Shown here: piece by piece, positions 37,609 to 64,000 of the stretch
How positions within the stretch are numbered: position 1 is the first letter of the stretch
Layout of the letters: the number at the start of each line of letters is the position of its first letter
Origin: Metaphire vulgaris
Taxonomy: Eukaryota; Annelida; Clitellata; Crassiclitellata; Megascolecidae
Reading direction: 5' to 3'
Assembly (NCBI GenBank): GCA_018105865.1
Contig: CM030834.1
Span: 21,687,922-21,751,921, forward strand
DNA: 64,000 bases
The notes under the pieces: generated by a model
The model's input: the letters and a program-made list of their open reading frames with translations, nothing else
What the model was told of the DNA's origin: nothing
Databases searched by the model: none
Made by a program: the position numbers and the translations under genes

Positions 37609-38203
37609 GCGGATACTTCAAACTAGTCTATATCGGCGTATATCTGCTCGATACCTAACACACGTCTAAGCATGAATGATGCGTAGGATCAGCGTTCCAG
37701 AGTTATTCCAGATATCTCTAGCCAGCAGTAGGCCTACAGGGTAGCAGTAGCCGATTAAACAAAACAGTTATAACAAAGATCTCTCGAGATCAGCCGAGAT
37801 TCTAGACGTTGCCTTACACGTCTTTCGTAAAACGCGGCCTATATAGGCGATCGGAAGATGGAGAGAGGAAGAATATCTTTCCCTGCAAAGGTTCCGCGTG
37901 CCTACCAGTGGTCATGTCTTCGATTTAGTTCAGTCCTGGTAACGGCTGTCTTGTCTATTTCAAACGTCATATCGTGTAAACCTGCCTGTATGGTTGCTGG
38001 TACGCCTATGCATTTCCGAAATCCTCTTTCCTAATGTCAGCAAATATTTGGGGATTAAGACCCTCTCTAAAAATCTAAAAATCGAAGACAATAAAGAAAA
38101 TACTACATAATGTACAGTCAGACAGACAGACAGAATGACAGACAGAATGACAGACAGAATGACAGACAGGATGACAGAATGGCAGAATGGCAGAATGACA
38201 GAA

Positions 38204-38283
38204 TGACTGACTGACTGACTGACTGACTGACTGACTGACTGACTGACTGACTGACTGACTGACTGACTGACTGACTGACTGAG
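38204..38283. repeat. (ACTG)n tetranucleotide microsatellite
   Basis: About 19 pure ACTG units, preceded by interrupted GACAGAAT units and followed by GTAG and ACAG runs. Confidence 0.95.
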
Positions 38284-39231
38284 GTAAGTAATATGTAGGT
38301 AGGTAGGTAGGTAGATAGGCACTGTTAGGCAGATAGGTGAAGGGAGACAGACAGACAGACAGAAAGCTTGAAGGAACGGGTAATGTATGAGCGATATGTA
38401 TTGTACGTGTCGTCTTCGCAGACTCAGTTGGCGCAAGTGCATAAGCGTATACGAGCAAGCGTCTATTCAGCACGTCTCTTCGTAATCTTAACGACCGCTC
38501 GGCCTCCAGTTTCCGTCTCCGTCTCGGCCGTCGTCGCCTCTTCCCGGTCGCTCGCTCGCTCTCGTCTCCTCCGGTTCCTGCTTCGCGTATAGGCCTATGC
38601 GTCGACCGCCTTCTCGACAGATTCGATAATAATATTAGCGGCGGGCGTGCAGTCGCAGAGTATTCGCTGTCTATAGGCCTACGTAGGGCCCTACGTCCGA
38701 ACTGTATACTGGAAGAGCTGTGTCTTCATTTGGTTCTAGGATTTCGAACGCTTTTCATCATCGAGCATGGGCCAACGTCTATATAGTCTGTAGTCTTCTT
38801 CACAGTCTGACGTTGCGAGATCTAATTTCTAGAGAGACGACTCAAACGAGAACGTGAAGCTGCAACTGAAACGAAGATCGACTGTAATCGATAATAAGAC
38901 GCTAGGGGTGAATACACGATCAGATGTCAGGCGCCGAGGGACTCTGTACTGTAGCAGGAGAACTAAAGTTACTTTTCTTTACCGTGAAAAAACTAGCATA
39001 GGCCTAGATATACAAGAATGAGACTTTTATTTTTTATTCCAAATGTTTAGTGAAAGATTTGGCGCAAAAGGAAAGAGAATTAATGAGCGGATCTGAAAAC
39101 TGAGACGATATTTATTTCTCCCATCCTTGAATATCTATGCCTGTATGAAACATACTCATATCAAATGCCTATAGAAATCCCTAGAAATGTGCGATTATGA
39201 ATTGGAAGAGGAAATTCTGCTGGTAGCTTAC

Positions 39232-39435
39232 CAGAGGCGGATCTAGGGTATTCGGCGCCCGGGGACAAAGTGTACGTTGGCGCCCCTAACCTAGTGCTGA
39301 CAAGCAAAAAAGGTCGTCACACGTGTTGCTTCACCTTTATTGTGCATTTCACTTACCCAAATATCCAATTTTGGCGCTCCCTCACCTCGGCGCCCGGGGA
39401 CATGTGTACCCCCTGCCCCCCTAGATCCGCCTCTG
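39232..39435. mobile_element. hAT-like MITE, CAGAGGCGGATCTAGGG ends
   Basis: The left end CAGAGGCGGATCTAGGG and the right end CCCTAGATCCGCCTCTG are perfect 17-bp inverted repeats (right arm 39419-39435). The shared internal motif TGACAAGCAAAAAAGGTCGT is at 39298. The flanking 8-mers do not match, so the target duplication has been lost or the site rearranged. Confidence 0.75.
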
Positions 39436-39568
39436 TTGGGCTATTGAAAGACACAAAAACGTTACAAGTCGATTTCTTTCCGAGCGATTAATTCTGTAGA
39501 AATTCGTTTCTCTTTCCGTCTGTTGCAACCGATTACGACCGCGGTCGGACGCTTGCAACAATTGCTGC

Positions 39569-39646
39569 CTTCTTCTTCTTCTTCTTCTTCTTCTTCTTCT
39601 TCTTCTTCTTCTTCTTCTTCTTCTTCTTCTTCTTCTTCTTCTTCTC
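39569..39646. repeat. (CTT)n microsatellite
   Basis: About 26 pure CTT units roughly 220 bp upstream of the next gene's start codon. Confidence 0.95.
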
Positions 39647-39863
39647 CCTCTCCGCTGTGATCATTGCCGAAGAAGAATATTAACTATATGCGCCTTCTCT
39701 CGCCGTCGGAGGAGGAGGAGGAGGAGGAGGAGGAGGAGGAGGAGGTGGCAATTGGCGCCACCCGCCCGGGCCGCCGCACCGACGCGTCTGACCACGCACG
39801 GCTCCCTGCGTAGCATCGTCGCCGTCTCCTGCTAGGCCACGGCAGCGGCGGTAGATCCACTCT

Positions 39864-56105
<16,242 letters not shown>

Positions 56106-56170
56106 TTTGTGGGTAGATTTGAGGAAATTATACATTACTTTACTTTGCATAATTATTATTTTATATAATT

Positions 56171-56176
56171 ATTAAA
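56171..56176 (+). promoter_or_regulatory. Candidate polyadenylation signal for the four-pass gene
   Basis: ATTAAA about 66 bp after the stop codon at 56105, in AT-rich DNA. Confidence 0.35.
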
Positions 56177-56243
56177 TGATAATTATATGAGATAAACCAT
56201 TATTAAATTTTATTATTTTAAATTTGTTATTTTTTTTACATAT

Positions 56244-56254
56244 TATATATATAT

Positions 56255-56311
<57 letters not shown>
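56244..56311. repeat. (AT)n microsatellite
   Basis: An AT run, slightly interrupted at its left end. Confidence 0.95.
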
Positions 56312-56313
<2 letters not shown>

Positions 56314-56985
56314 AAAATTAAGGATTTTAGCAGATTTAGTAGGATTTCTCCTGTGTTAAAAATACCACTGTCACTCATGCCAACACTCTATTTCACAGTC
56401 TGTCTGAGTCTCTGGTAGTCTACACCTGTTGCCTGAGAGTCTAGGCTAAGCTCTCATTGCCAATTAAGGCCTCTGGGAACTACAGTTCCCGGAAGATATA
56501 GCATTATGATGCTATTATTTTGCATCGTCCATGCATCGTAAAGTAAAGTTTTCCCATAGGCTACTCAATTTTGAGCGTTGGGGCCGGTATAGTGAATTAA
56601 AATGAATCCCCTTAAAGATGAATTCTCAAGTCATTTTTATAGGCCTACGTGTAGGCCTAATAAAGACTTCCCATCTCTTTATTATTATAGGCCTATGTAG
56701 AATATTAACTTCCTCTGAATTTTTATAGCTCCCCTATAATGATACGAAGTATAATTTATAAAATGATTTCATGAGATATTAAATTTTGCAAAAGTACAAA
56801 AGATGAAGTTTCGTAACTGAAATACAGTAATTATAGACATGCAATAAAAGTAGCGTTTATTTAAGTTCAGAAAAAGTATCAATCAAAAACATACGATATA
56901 AGGATCTGGAAACGTATAAATTTCGTATACAAATGTGCCGTTTTTTTTAAATTATTGCTGGCAGTAGAAATTCTATACAGGGAAT

Positions 56986-57129
56986 CAGTGGCGTCGCCAG
57001 GAATTTTTGGTTGGGGCAAAAGGGTCTGGCGTGTCAGATTCCTTACCCACCCTTACCCCCTTCACAAAAACTTTCTCACCGGAGAATCTGGTAGGTGGTT
57101 CAGGTTATATTTGTGTGGCGACGCTAATG
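56986..57129. mobile_element. 144-bp compact relative of the 1082-bp hAT-like element
   Basis: Perfect 8-bp duplication CAGGGAAT (56978-56985 and 57130-57137). The left end CAGTGGCGTCGCCAGGAATT and the right end TGTGGCGACGCTAATG match those of 2765-3846. The internal sequence matches only the end module of that element, without the ~350-bp units. Confidence 0.9.
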
Positions 57130-57204
57130 CAGGGAATCTTCATTATACGTGTAATAATATGAGGTGGGATTCATTTTTTCAAGGGATTCATTTTAATTCA
57201 CTAC

Positions 57205-57450
57205 ACCCGCGCTGATCTCCGGTCTCTTAGGCATTCAGCGACGCGGGTGGCAATTAACACCATTAACCTAGAGTAGGTTGCCGGTCGAACGTCTAGGCCC
57301 GCGCTTTACTTCGCAGCAAACGCTGCTCCTCAATTTGATGTTATAACCGCCCTCTAGTGAGTAAGGCTGAGTCGACCTTAGGGGCTCCTACGGGATTTGA
57401 ACCCGTTCCGTCAGCGTGCCTGCCCAGCGTGTAACCACTTCTGCCATCGT
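57205..57450 (-). mobile_element. tRNA-derived SINE
   Basis: On the minus strand an A-box-like TGGCAGAAGTGGTTA (57446-57432) is followed at tRNA-like distance by a B box GGGTTCAAATCCC (57404-57392). The flanking acceptor arms do not pair as in a real tRNA. About 180 bp of unrelated body follows (GGAGCAGCGTTTGCTGCG and others), ending in CTAAGAGACCGGAGATCAGC. The 3' limit is approximate. Confidence 0.65.
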
Positions 57451-57828
57451 AATCTTTTATAATCCGCTGGTGGCGGTTTAGAAGATTTCTGTTTGGTTAG
57501 CTGCTTTTACGATTTGCTGGCCAATTTTAAAGAAAATCGTTATGGCAATGCCGATTGTTAACCGTCTTTGGTAATTTTTCTTGTTGTAGGAAAGCCTCTT
57601 GTTCTTCGACTGCTCAAATCAAAAAGCTGATCCGATTATATTTATTGATTAATAATTATCAGCGTTCGAAAACCAAGAAGACGATCGATCAAATTAAGAT
57701 CATCCAGTGCCTCGACTCCTTCCTGGCCCCCTCCCCATCCGGGATCCTGGTCATCCACCGTAACCTCCCCTCGAGATTCAGTATTCTATTCTGTTGCAAA
57801 ATACTCGAGGCTGTGCGACGACTCAAAG

Positions 57829-58023
57829 CAGTGTTTATTCTAGCCCCCTTGACATTGGGGCGGATTTTGAAATGTTTGGGGGGGACAAGGTTTGAGTTTC
57901 CACACGTTTGGGGAGGGGAGAAATTTCCATTCCCCCAGCCAACATCTAAAAAAATGGGGGGAGGGGAATTTTCAAAATTTGGGGGGGGGGAAATTCCCCT
58001 AAGAAGGCCTAGAATAAACACTG
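57829..58023. mobile_element. hAT-like MITE, CAGTGTTTATTCTAG family, copy 2
   Basis: Perfect 8-bp duplication ACTCAAAG (57821-57828 and 58024-58031). The ends CAGTGTTTATTCTAG and CTAGAATAAACACTG are perfect 15-bp inverted repeats. Shares GAAATGTTTGGGGGG with copy 1 at 42672. Confidence 0.92.
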
Positions 58024-58293
58024 ACTCAAAGGAAAGCACCAGTCGTGTTGTTGATGCGTCATTATATGACGAACATCCCAATCAGAACATGGATCGAAAC
58101 TATAATAATATATATCATAGTCTTTCATCATGTCGCACATTAGGCCTGTATTTGAGACTAAGGACTGTTCTTATCAACGACCGTGATAAGCAGACCTAGA
58201 AAATGTTTTCTTAACTAGTTGTTTAGAATGCTTGGAAGCGGTACCGTTTCTTATCTGAATGATCCATATAGGCCTACGTAAAATATCAGGTTC

Positions 58294-58920
<627 letters not shown>

Positions 58921-58929
58921 AATAATGAT

Positions 58930-59080
<151 letters not shown>

Positions 59081-59635
59081 GAGGTTTAAAGTGGTTCAGT
59101 AAGGTCTGCCATGTGCAAGGCGTAGCCAGAAATTTGATTTGTGATTGTGGGGGTATAATGTGATTTGGGGTATAAATCTTAAAAAGGCGTTGAAAATCTA
59201 AAAATAGGCCTTCATTAAAAATCTTTAAGGTACATAGGCCTTCAGTGGGGGGGCCGCTGGGGGCAAAAATCATGGGGGCCAACCATTTGTTGTTTAATGC
59301 CTGATTTTAGGGGGGGTATATGGCCCCGGTGGAGCCGCCACTGTTAAGGTAGCCTGATTTGGGGGTATATTACCGTATATATAGTATATACCGATACCGA
59401 TCCCCGTCGCTACGCCCCTGGACCTGTGTGAGAACTACTGTTGAAGACCTATACCCATCCAATCTAGTATCCTATAGTAGGCCTACAGCTGAGGTTTGTT
59501 TTGAAATAATTCACACGTAGCCATTACTTTTACTATCTTCTCGTTCAGTTCATTCCATCTGTCCGTCGCTTTTGCACAAAAAGTGCTGTTTATCTCTCCC
59601 AACCCGGACGATGGAGATCAGAACTCAATAAATCA

Positions 59636-59735
59636 ATAAACTTCTATGGCGCCACTATCATAATACCCATGGCAAGTCATCAGTCGATGGCTCACCAAAT
59701 CCAAATAGAATTAGAGCCAGTTCAATCCGGAAGAA
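59636..59735. repeat. Dispersed repeat, CTTCTATGGCGCCACT family
   Basis: CTTCTATGGCGCCACTATCA, then CATCAGTCGATGGCTCACCA and CAATCCGGAAGAACTG. Longest of three copies. Confidence 0.6.
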
Positions 59736-60025
59736 CTGTTAGAAATAGGCAAAATGCCTCTACTTTTGGGTTAAATTGCTCAAGCACTTGAAATGCTGAA
59801 ACTAGCAGTAGGCCTACTAGCCGAATGTGCTGACTGCTGAATCAGTGCTGATTCTAGGACCAATAGACTCATATTATATGTGATAGTCAAAATCTATGGC
59901 ACCAGCGATTCGCCGCAAATTTTATAGCGCATTTATATTTATGACTTTACAAATTTACATCCGTGGATTTTGACCTTTTAATTTAGCGATGGTGTTGATT
60001 TTGCGCCTATGTTAAATAGCGAACA

Positions 60026-62658
60026 ATGGCTTTCTTATTCAGAGGCGTCCAACATTCGAAGGTCTACCAGAAGTACCGACCCGAGTATCCGTCGGCCGTA
60101 TACACTGCGGTACTCAAGTACTTCGACTCGGGAACCGCTAAGGGGCTCGATGGCGACCAGCTGACCCCTTCTCCGTCAGCTCCCGTCCGCAGGGCCACGG
60201 CCCTTGACCTGGGCTGCGGCACGGGGATCAGTACCTTGCCTCTGTGCGGTCATTTCAAGAGCGTGATAGGGGTGGACGCCAGTGAGACGCAGATTGAAGA
60301 GGCTCGCAATGCCGGGGCCGAGTACGAGGGACTGTCCTACAGGGTCGGGTCGGCGCAGGACCTGGGTTTCCAGGAGGACGGTAGTGTCGACCTAATCACC
60401 ATCGCCCAGGCTCTGCACTGGATGGACGCTAAGAAGTTCTATCCCGAGTGTAACAGGGTTCTACGCCCGGGAGGGATACTCGCCGCGTTTGGTTACGGAT
60501 TGCCAAGATCGGAAAATCCTGAATTACAAAGTCTTATTATGAATGTACACATAGCATTTGTCATTGAATTTGATTATAATCTTATAAGCCTTGACATTTA
60601 AGGTTAAGGTTCTAGCATCAGTCTTTAATTCAGACCTGTTACTTTTTGGGAGAGGAAGGAACATCAGAGGCTCACTTAAAATTAAGAAAATTACACATAT
60701 ATGTATTGCACTATTCTGGAAACAGCTTAAGTGTTATATGTTCTGGTATGACTTGCAGTTATTTGAGAAACATAATTATTATTACAATGTACTGATTATT
60801 GTGGTAACTCGCCCTATAAGAACTGCGTGAACACATTACAAATAATAATAATAATGAGGGACATAATGTAATTTCTTGTGCAGTTTTAGGAAGGTGCACC
60901 CAGAACATATGAGAACATTTTAAGGATGTTAAATACTTGCAGAAAATTGTGATTTGCTTGCAGTTTCGGGATTATGGTGATGTATATTCCTGTTAGTAAG
61001 TTTGATCATTTATTGCTGCATTTTCATGATTAGTCCTCTGTCCATTGCAGCTTCATGATGTAATATTGGGCGATTACTGGGATCCTGGTCGTAAACATAT
61101 CATTGATTGCTATCGTGAATTATATAAAGACTTTTCCGCTGCATTTCCAGTTTCAGAGAGGTCTGTCTTTATCATTTTTGTACATTTCTTCTGGTTTCTT
61201 ATACAGTCTTAATATGAGAACACTTTCTAAAATGAGTAACTGACTGTTTGAAAAGAAACTTTAAGAAATTACTGTTACCGGTAATCAAAATTTACTGTTC
61301 TCAGAGCATTCCCAGAGAGAATTTAAGATGATATTAGTTATAACAGAACCATCGCTCATCATCATGGTGTGTCATCTTTGAGTCGAAGGTTGGCATTCAT
61401 GATTTGTTGTCATTTGTCTTGGTCTTCAGCCATTCTTTTCATTTCCCTATAATTTTCTATCCCTGTCCAATTTTTTGTGTCCTTTAGCCACGTTCTTCGA
61501 GGTTGTTCTTTTGTTCCTTTTCCTTCGTATTTCCTTCCCAAGACATTTAGCGCTTGTTCTGTGCACGGTCCTCTCATTATACGTACAGCATACTATGCAA
61601 TGTTTATTATAGGGATGACAGCCTGGTTCTGGAGAAATTATACAGCATGGATGATTTCATTGGCTATTTGCAGTCGTGGTCTGCATACCAGGCGTACAGA
61701 TCAAAAAACCCCAATGCCAAAGATCCTCTGAAAGACATGTATTCCATGTAACTGTGTACTTTTGTTGGCATTTAAAATAATTTAAATTTTTTCCTCAAAG
61801 TTGTGTACATTTTAATGCTATTTTGTTTAGTTGGAAATTGACAACTGGAGTGAGATAATGCAAGTATTGCGTTGGTTCAGACAAGGTACAGGACATTCAT
61901 TTTCAAAAATGTTGGTTTTGTAGGTTAAAGGCAATATTTTCAAGATCTCATGAAGTTGAAACTCCTGGTGATTCGAGAGTGGTCTCCGATGTGAAGCAAA
62001 TCCATGGAGCAAATAGTCAAAAGGAGAAAAATGACGAAACCCAAAATAAAATTCAGTTCCCTCTCGTTAGCCCAATATTCATTTTGTTAGCTAGAAAAAA
62101 TTAATGACTTTTAGACTGATTGCTAAGTCGTAATTTGGTTATACTTATGCCTTTGACATGTACAGATACCTGCATCTGCATCAAATGTCTGATTATAGAC
62201 AAAATATAGATATGTTAAAGAGAAAGTATTATGTAAGCTGTAAAGAAGGTTCATTTGAGAGTATTTTCACTGCAAGTGCAATTGGAAACTAAAACAATTC
62301 TTTGAGAGCTTTTTCTTCTGTAAATGATTAACTATGGACAATTTTAAAAACTGATTAACAATTTAGTTAGTATGTAAAAATATGAATTTGATTGTATTCT
62401 ACATGGAAGTACAAATCCAATTCTTATAGGATGATTATGTGATTGTATATAATAGAGAAGAGGCTTGAAATATTTTCGAGTTTTAATGCTCATGTATGAC
62501 AAATGCACGATAATGAGTCGCAAGCTCCAAGTAATATGAGTACCATGTTAAATGTCTTCAAACTGGTTTCTCTTTATAGGCAGGCAGTCTTCCTGAAACC
62601 AAGGGTGCACATTGTATGGACCATAATGCCATTGAATTCGTTGTTAGATAATCGTTAG
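60026..62658 (+). CDS. Class I SAM-dependent methyltransferase, complete
   Basis: Exons 60026-60544, 61051-61160, 61613-61738 and 62580-62658 join in phase to 277 aa. The start MAFLFRGVQHSKVYQKYRPE fits a small eukaryotic methyltransferase family (yeast Tmt1/Crg1 and Dictyostelium DDB_G0268948-like). Motif I is DLGCGTG at residues 61-67, the acidic residue after strand 2 is in GVDAS (Asp84), a conserved HW is at 131-132, and LRPGG lies at 146-150. C-terminal family blocks GDYWDPGRKHIIDCYRE and LQSWSAYQAYR follow. The enzyme should be soluble and use S-adenosylmethionine; its methyl acceptor cannot be told from sequence. The exon 1 donor (AAT|GTACAC) is weak but gives the right phase and family length. 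If the exon 3 donor at 61739 is skipped, translation ends a few codons later at 61751 (MYSM, stop), a possible short isoform. Confidence 0.88.
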
Positions 62659-62745
62659 TGCTGATGTTTTCTTGTAACTTTCAATGTGCCAATCAGTTGA
62701 CATCATTCTGCTATATAGATTTAAAACAATTGAATCAATGATCAG

Positions 62746-62751
62746 AATAAA
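62746..62751 (+). promoter_or_regulatory. Polyadenylation signal of the methyltransferase
   Basis: AATAAA 88 bp after the stop codon at 62658; a pure AT run follows. Confidence 0.55.
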
Positions 62752-62761
62752 TTTTATAATA

Positions 62762-62764
<3 letters not shown>

Positions 62765-62809
<45 letters not shown>
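62765..62809. repeat. (AT)n microsatellite
   Basis: An AT run just past the methyltransferase polyadenylation signal. Confidence 0.95.
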
Positions 62810-62815
<6 letters not shown>

Positions 62816-64000
62816 ATTCCCAAAGGACCTAAGAAAAAAGGCGATCATATATATTGCAGAGGAATTCGTGGTAATTTTCAGCAGTCATTTTGGTTATTTT
62901 GTGTGAATAATTTTTAAAATCAGTAGGCAGCAATAATTGTTCATGGATGACTTAAATATTTATATTTATTGTTCTTAAAATTTGTTTTTTTGATGATTTG
63001 ATGATCTTAACTTGGTTTGTATTTTATGCTGTTAATCTTTATTCTTCATTTGGCTTGACTGTTCATCTCCATGTGGATAACATAAAATCTACAGACATGA
63101 TCTCATTTCTCCAGGCCACATTTACTGAATTAGTGGACAATTTACTTGTTTTCTTCAGATTGGATGAATTAAATCCTTACAAAATTCAACTTAACTCTCT
63201 TGGCACTAAAAATGTATATTCTAAAGTAGACGGTGTTTCACTAAATGCTCAGGTAACAAAAACTTGTCTTGCAAAGAGACGAGATGTAGCAGTTGTATAT
63301 AGTGGCAAAGATTCCAATTCAGTTCTCAGAAGAAGTGCTACATAAATTTCTGTTTGCACTACACAAAACAGCAAACTCAATTTATTCTACAAACTCGACA
63401 CTACGAGTCGACAGATATCCTAAATTAAAGAATAAACCTTCAAAACAAAATTCAGGTTTAGCAAAACAATTTATAACAATAATTGAAAGCATATCTACAC
63501 ACAATGTCCTAATAAAACTCATAATAATCACCAAAAAAAGAAATATTTCTACCAAAAACTTCTAAAAGTCTTATTTGTTAATTCCCCAGAACCTTTTGCT
63601 AAATGCTGCTTGGTCTGGAATCTACAGTTCTCTAATATAATTAAAGTTGTACAATAACAAACTTGCAACTTCAAATAATTCTACGTCTAATAAAAACAAG
63701 AAAAATATATGGTAATGCAATTCTCTCCAAATAGACTTATGAATCTCAGATTCCTCAATAACTCAAAAATATTTCTGTAGTTGTACTGGAGGTACATGTA
63801 CAACACCTTAAAACATTTTATGATTAAATAGTTTACTTCATAATGTGACCAATTACTAAATTAAAATCTTTGCCCAATGCAACTGCAGAAACAAGGAAAA
63901 TTTCACAAATCTCAACACTATAGAAAAACAGCAGTTGGAGTTTTATTTTTAAAAAGCATTAACCAAATGCAGATCCTAAACGCAATTATAGATAGTGCCC
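62810..64000. other. AT-rich DNA to the window end
   Basis: No supportable gene. A 115-codon plus-strand frame (62998-63345) has a hydrophobic start but no recognisable domain and no good splice context. It could be an exon of an unseen downstream gene or chance. Confidence 0.5.

Larger units (their letters stand above)
33632..39863. other. Repeat-rich spacer between divergent WDR33 and the four-pass gene
   Basis: No supportable coding exon. It contains the WDR33 promoter side, a 576-bp TTAA element, ACT, AAT, AG, ACTG and CTT microsatellites, a TIR repeat (37263-37608) and a hAT-like element (39232-39435). GC content rises at about 38450-38720 and again after 39660, where a CpG-rich promoter for the next gene would be expected. 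Confidence 0.55.

Noticed and set aside
38201..38283. CRISPR-like regular repeats
   Set aside because: The ACTG, GACAGAAT and similar arrays are simple tandem repeats without spacers, and the genome is eukaryotic.
39232..39435. 8-bp target duplication for this element
   Set aside because: Flanking 8-mers TAGCTTAC and TTGGGCTA do not match, so only the inverted ends support the call.
57379..57450. Possible tRNA gene
   Set aside because: A and B boxes are present but the acceptor and anticodon stems do not pair; the sequence continues into a SINE body.
62998..63345. 115-codon plus-strand frame with hydrophobic start
   Set aside because: AT-rich, no domain, no convincing splice or promoter context; kept only as unexplained DNA.

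Overview
This is a metazoan nuclear window. Genes are split into many short exons with GT-AG introns, coding density is low, and most non-coding DNA is simple repeats and short non-autonomous DNA transposons. The palindrome TAGGCCTA recurs throughout and deep-conserved animal genes are present. A marine invertebrate, possibly an echinoderm or another non-vertebrate deuterostome, fits best, but the sequence alone does not prove it. No prokaryotic operon, CRISPR array, LTR retrotransposon or intact transposase was seen.

Five genes could be assembled exon by exon with matching splice phases. (1) CTDNEP1/Dullard phosphatase, + strand, seven exons, 4396-8647, 236 aa. (2) An MS4A-like four-pass membrane protein, - strand, six coding exons, 17893-14030, 229 aa, with a probable non-coding first exon near 19104. 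(3) WDR33, the WD40 subunit of the cleavage and polyadenylation factor, - strand, fifteen exons, 33631-21035; two compensating single-base frame changes lie in exons 13 and 14. (4) A previously unrecognised-looking gene, + strand, 39864-56105: one 1.7-kb exon of low-complexity sequence ending in a first membrane span, then after a 13.4-kb intron two exons that supply three more spans in a claudin/PMP22-like arrangement. (5) A class I SAM-dependent methyltransferase, + strand, four exons, 60026-62658, 277 aa. A further GC-rich open exon on the - strand (789-1) runs off the left edge and was not recognised.

Layout: 1-789 orphan exon; 790-4395 mobile-element-rich spacer; 4396-8647 CTDNEP1; 8648-14029 spacer and 3' UTRs; 14030-19200 MS4A-like gene; 19200-21034 spacer; 21035-33631 WDR33; 33632-39863 repeat-rich spacer; 39864-56105 the four-pass gene with its huge repeat-filled intron; 56106-60025 repeats; 60026-62658 methyltransferase; then AT-rich DNA to the end. 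The genes are functionally unrelated housekeeping or membrane genes and do not form a pathway.

The most unusual material is in the repeats. There is a family of TTAA-flanked elements all exactly 72 bp long (four copies, three of them around WDR33 exon 3). There are many hAT-like miniature elements, several with perfect 8-bp target duplications. A shared internal motif close to TGACAAGCAAAAAAGGTCAT occurs in at least fifteen places, inside elements whose ends are unrelated. A 194-bp palindrome with no spacer sits 22 bp upstream of the MS4A-like exon 4 acceptor.
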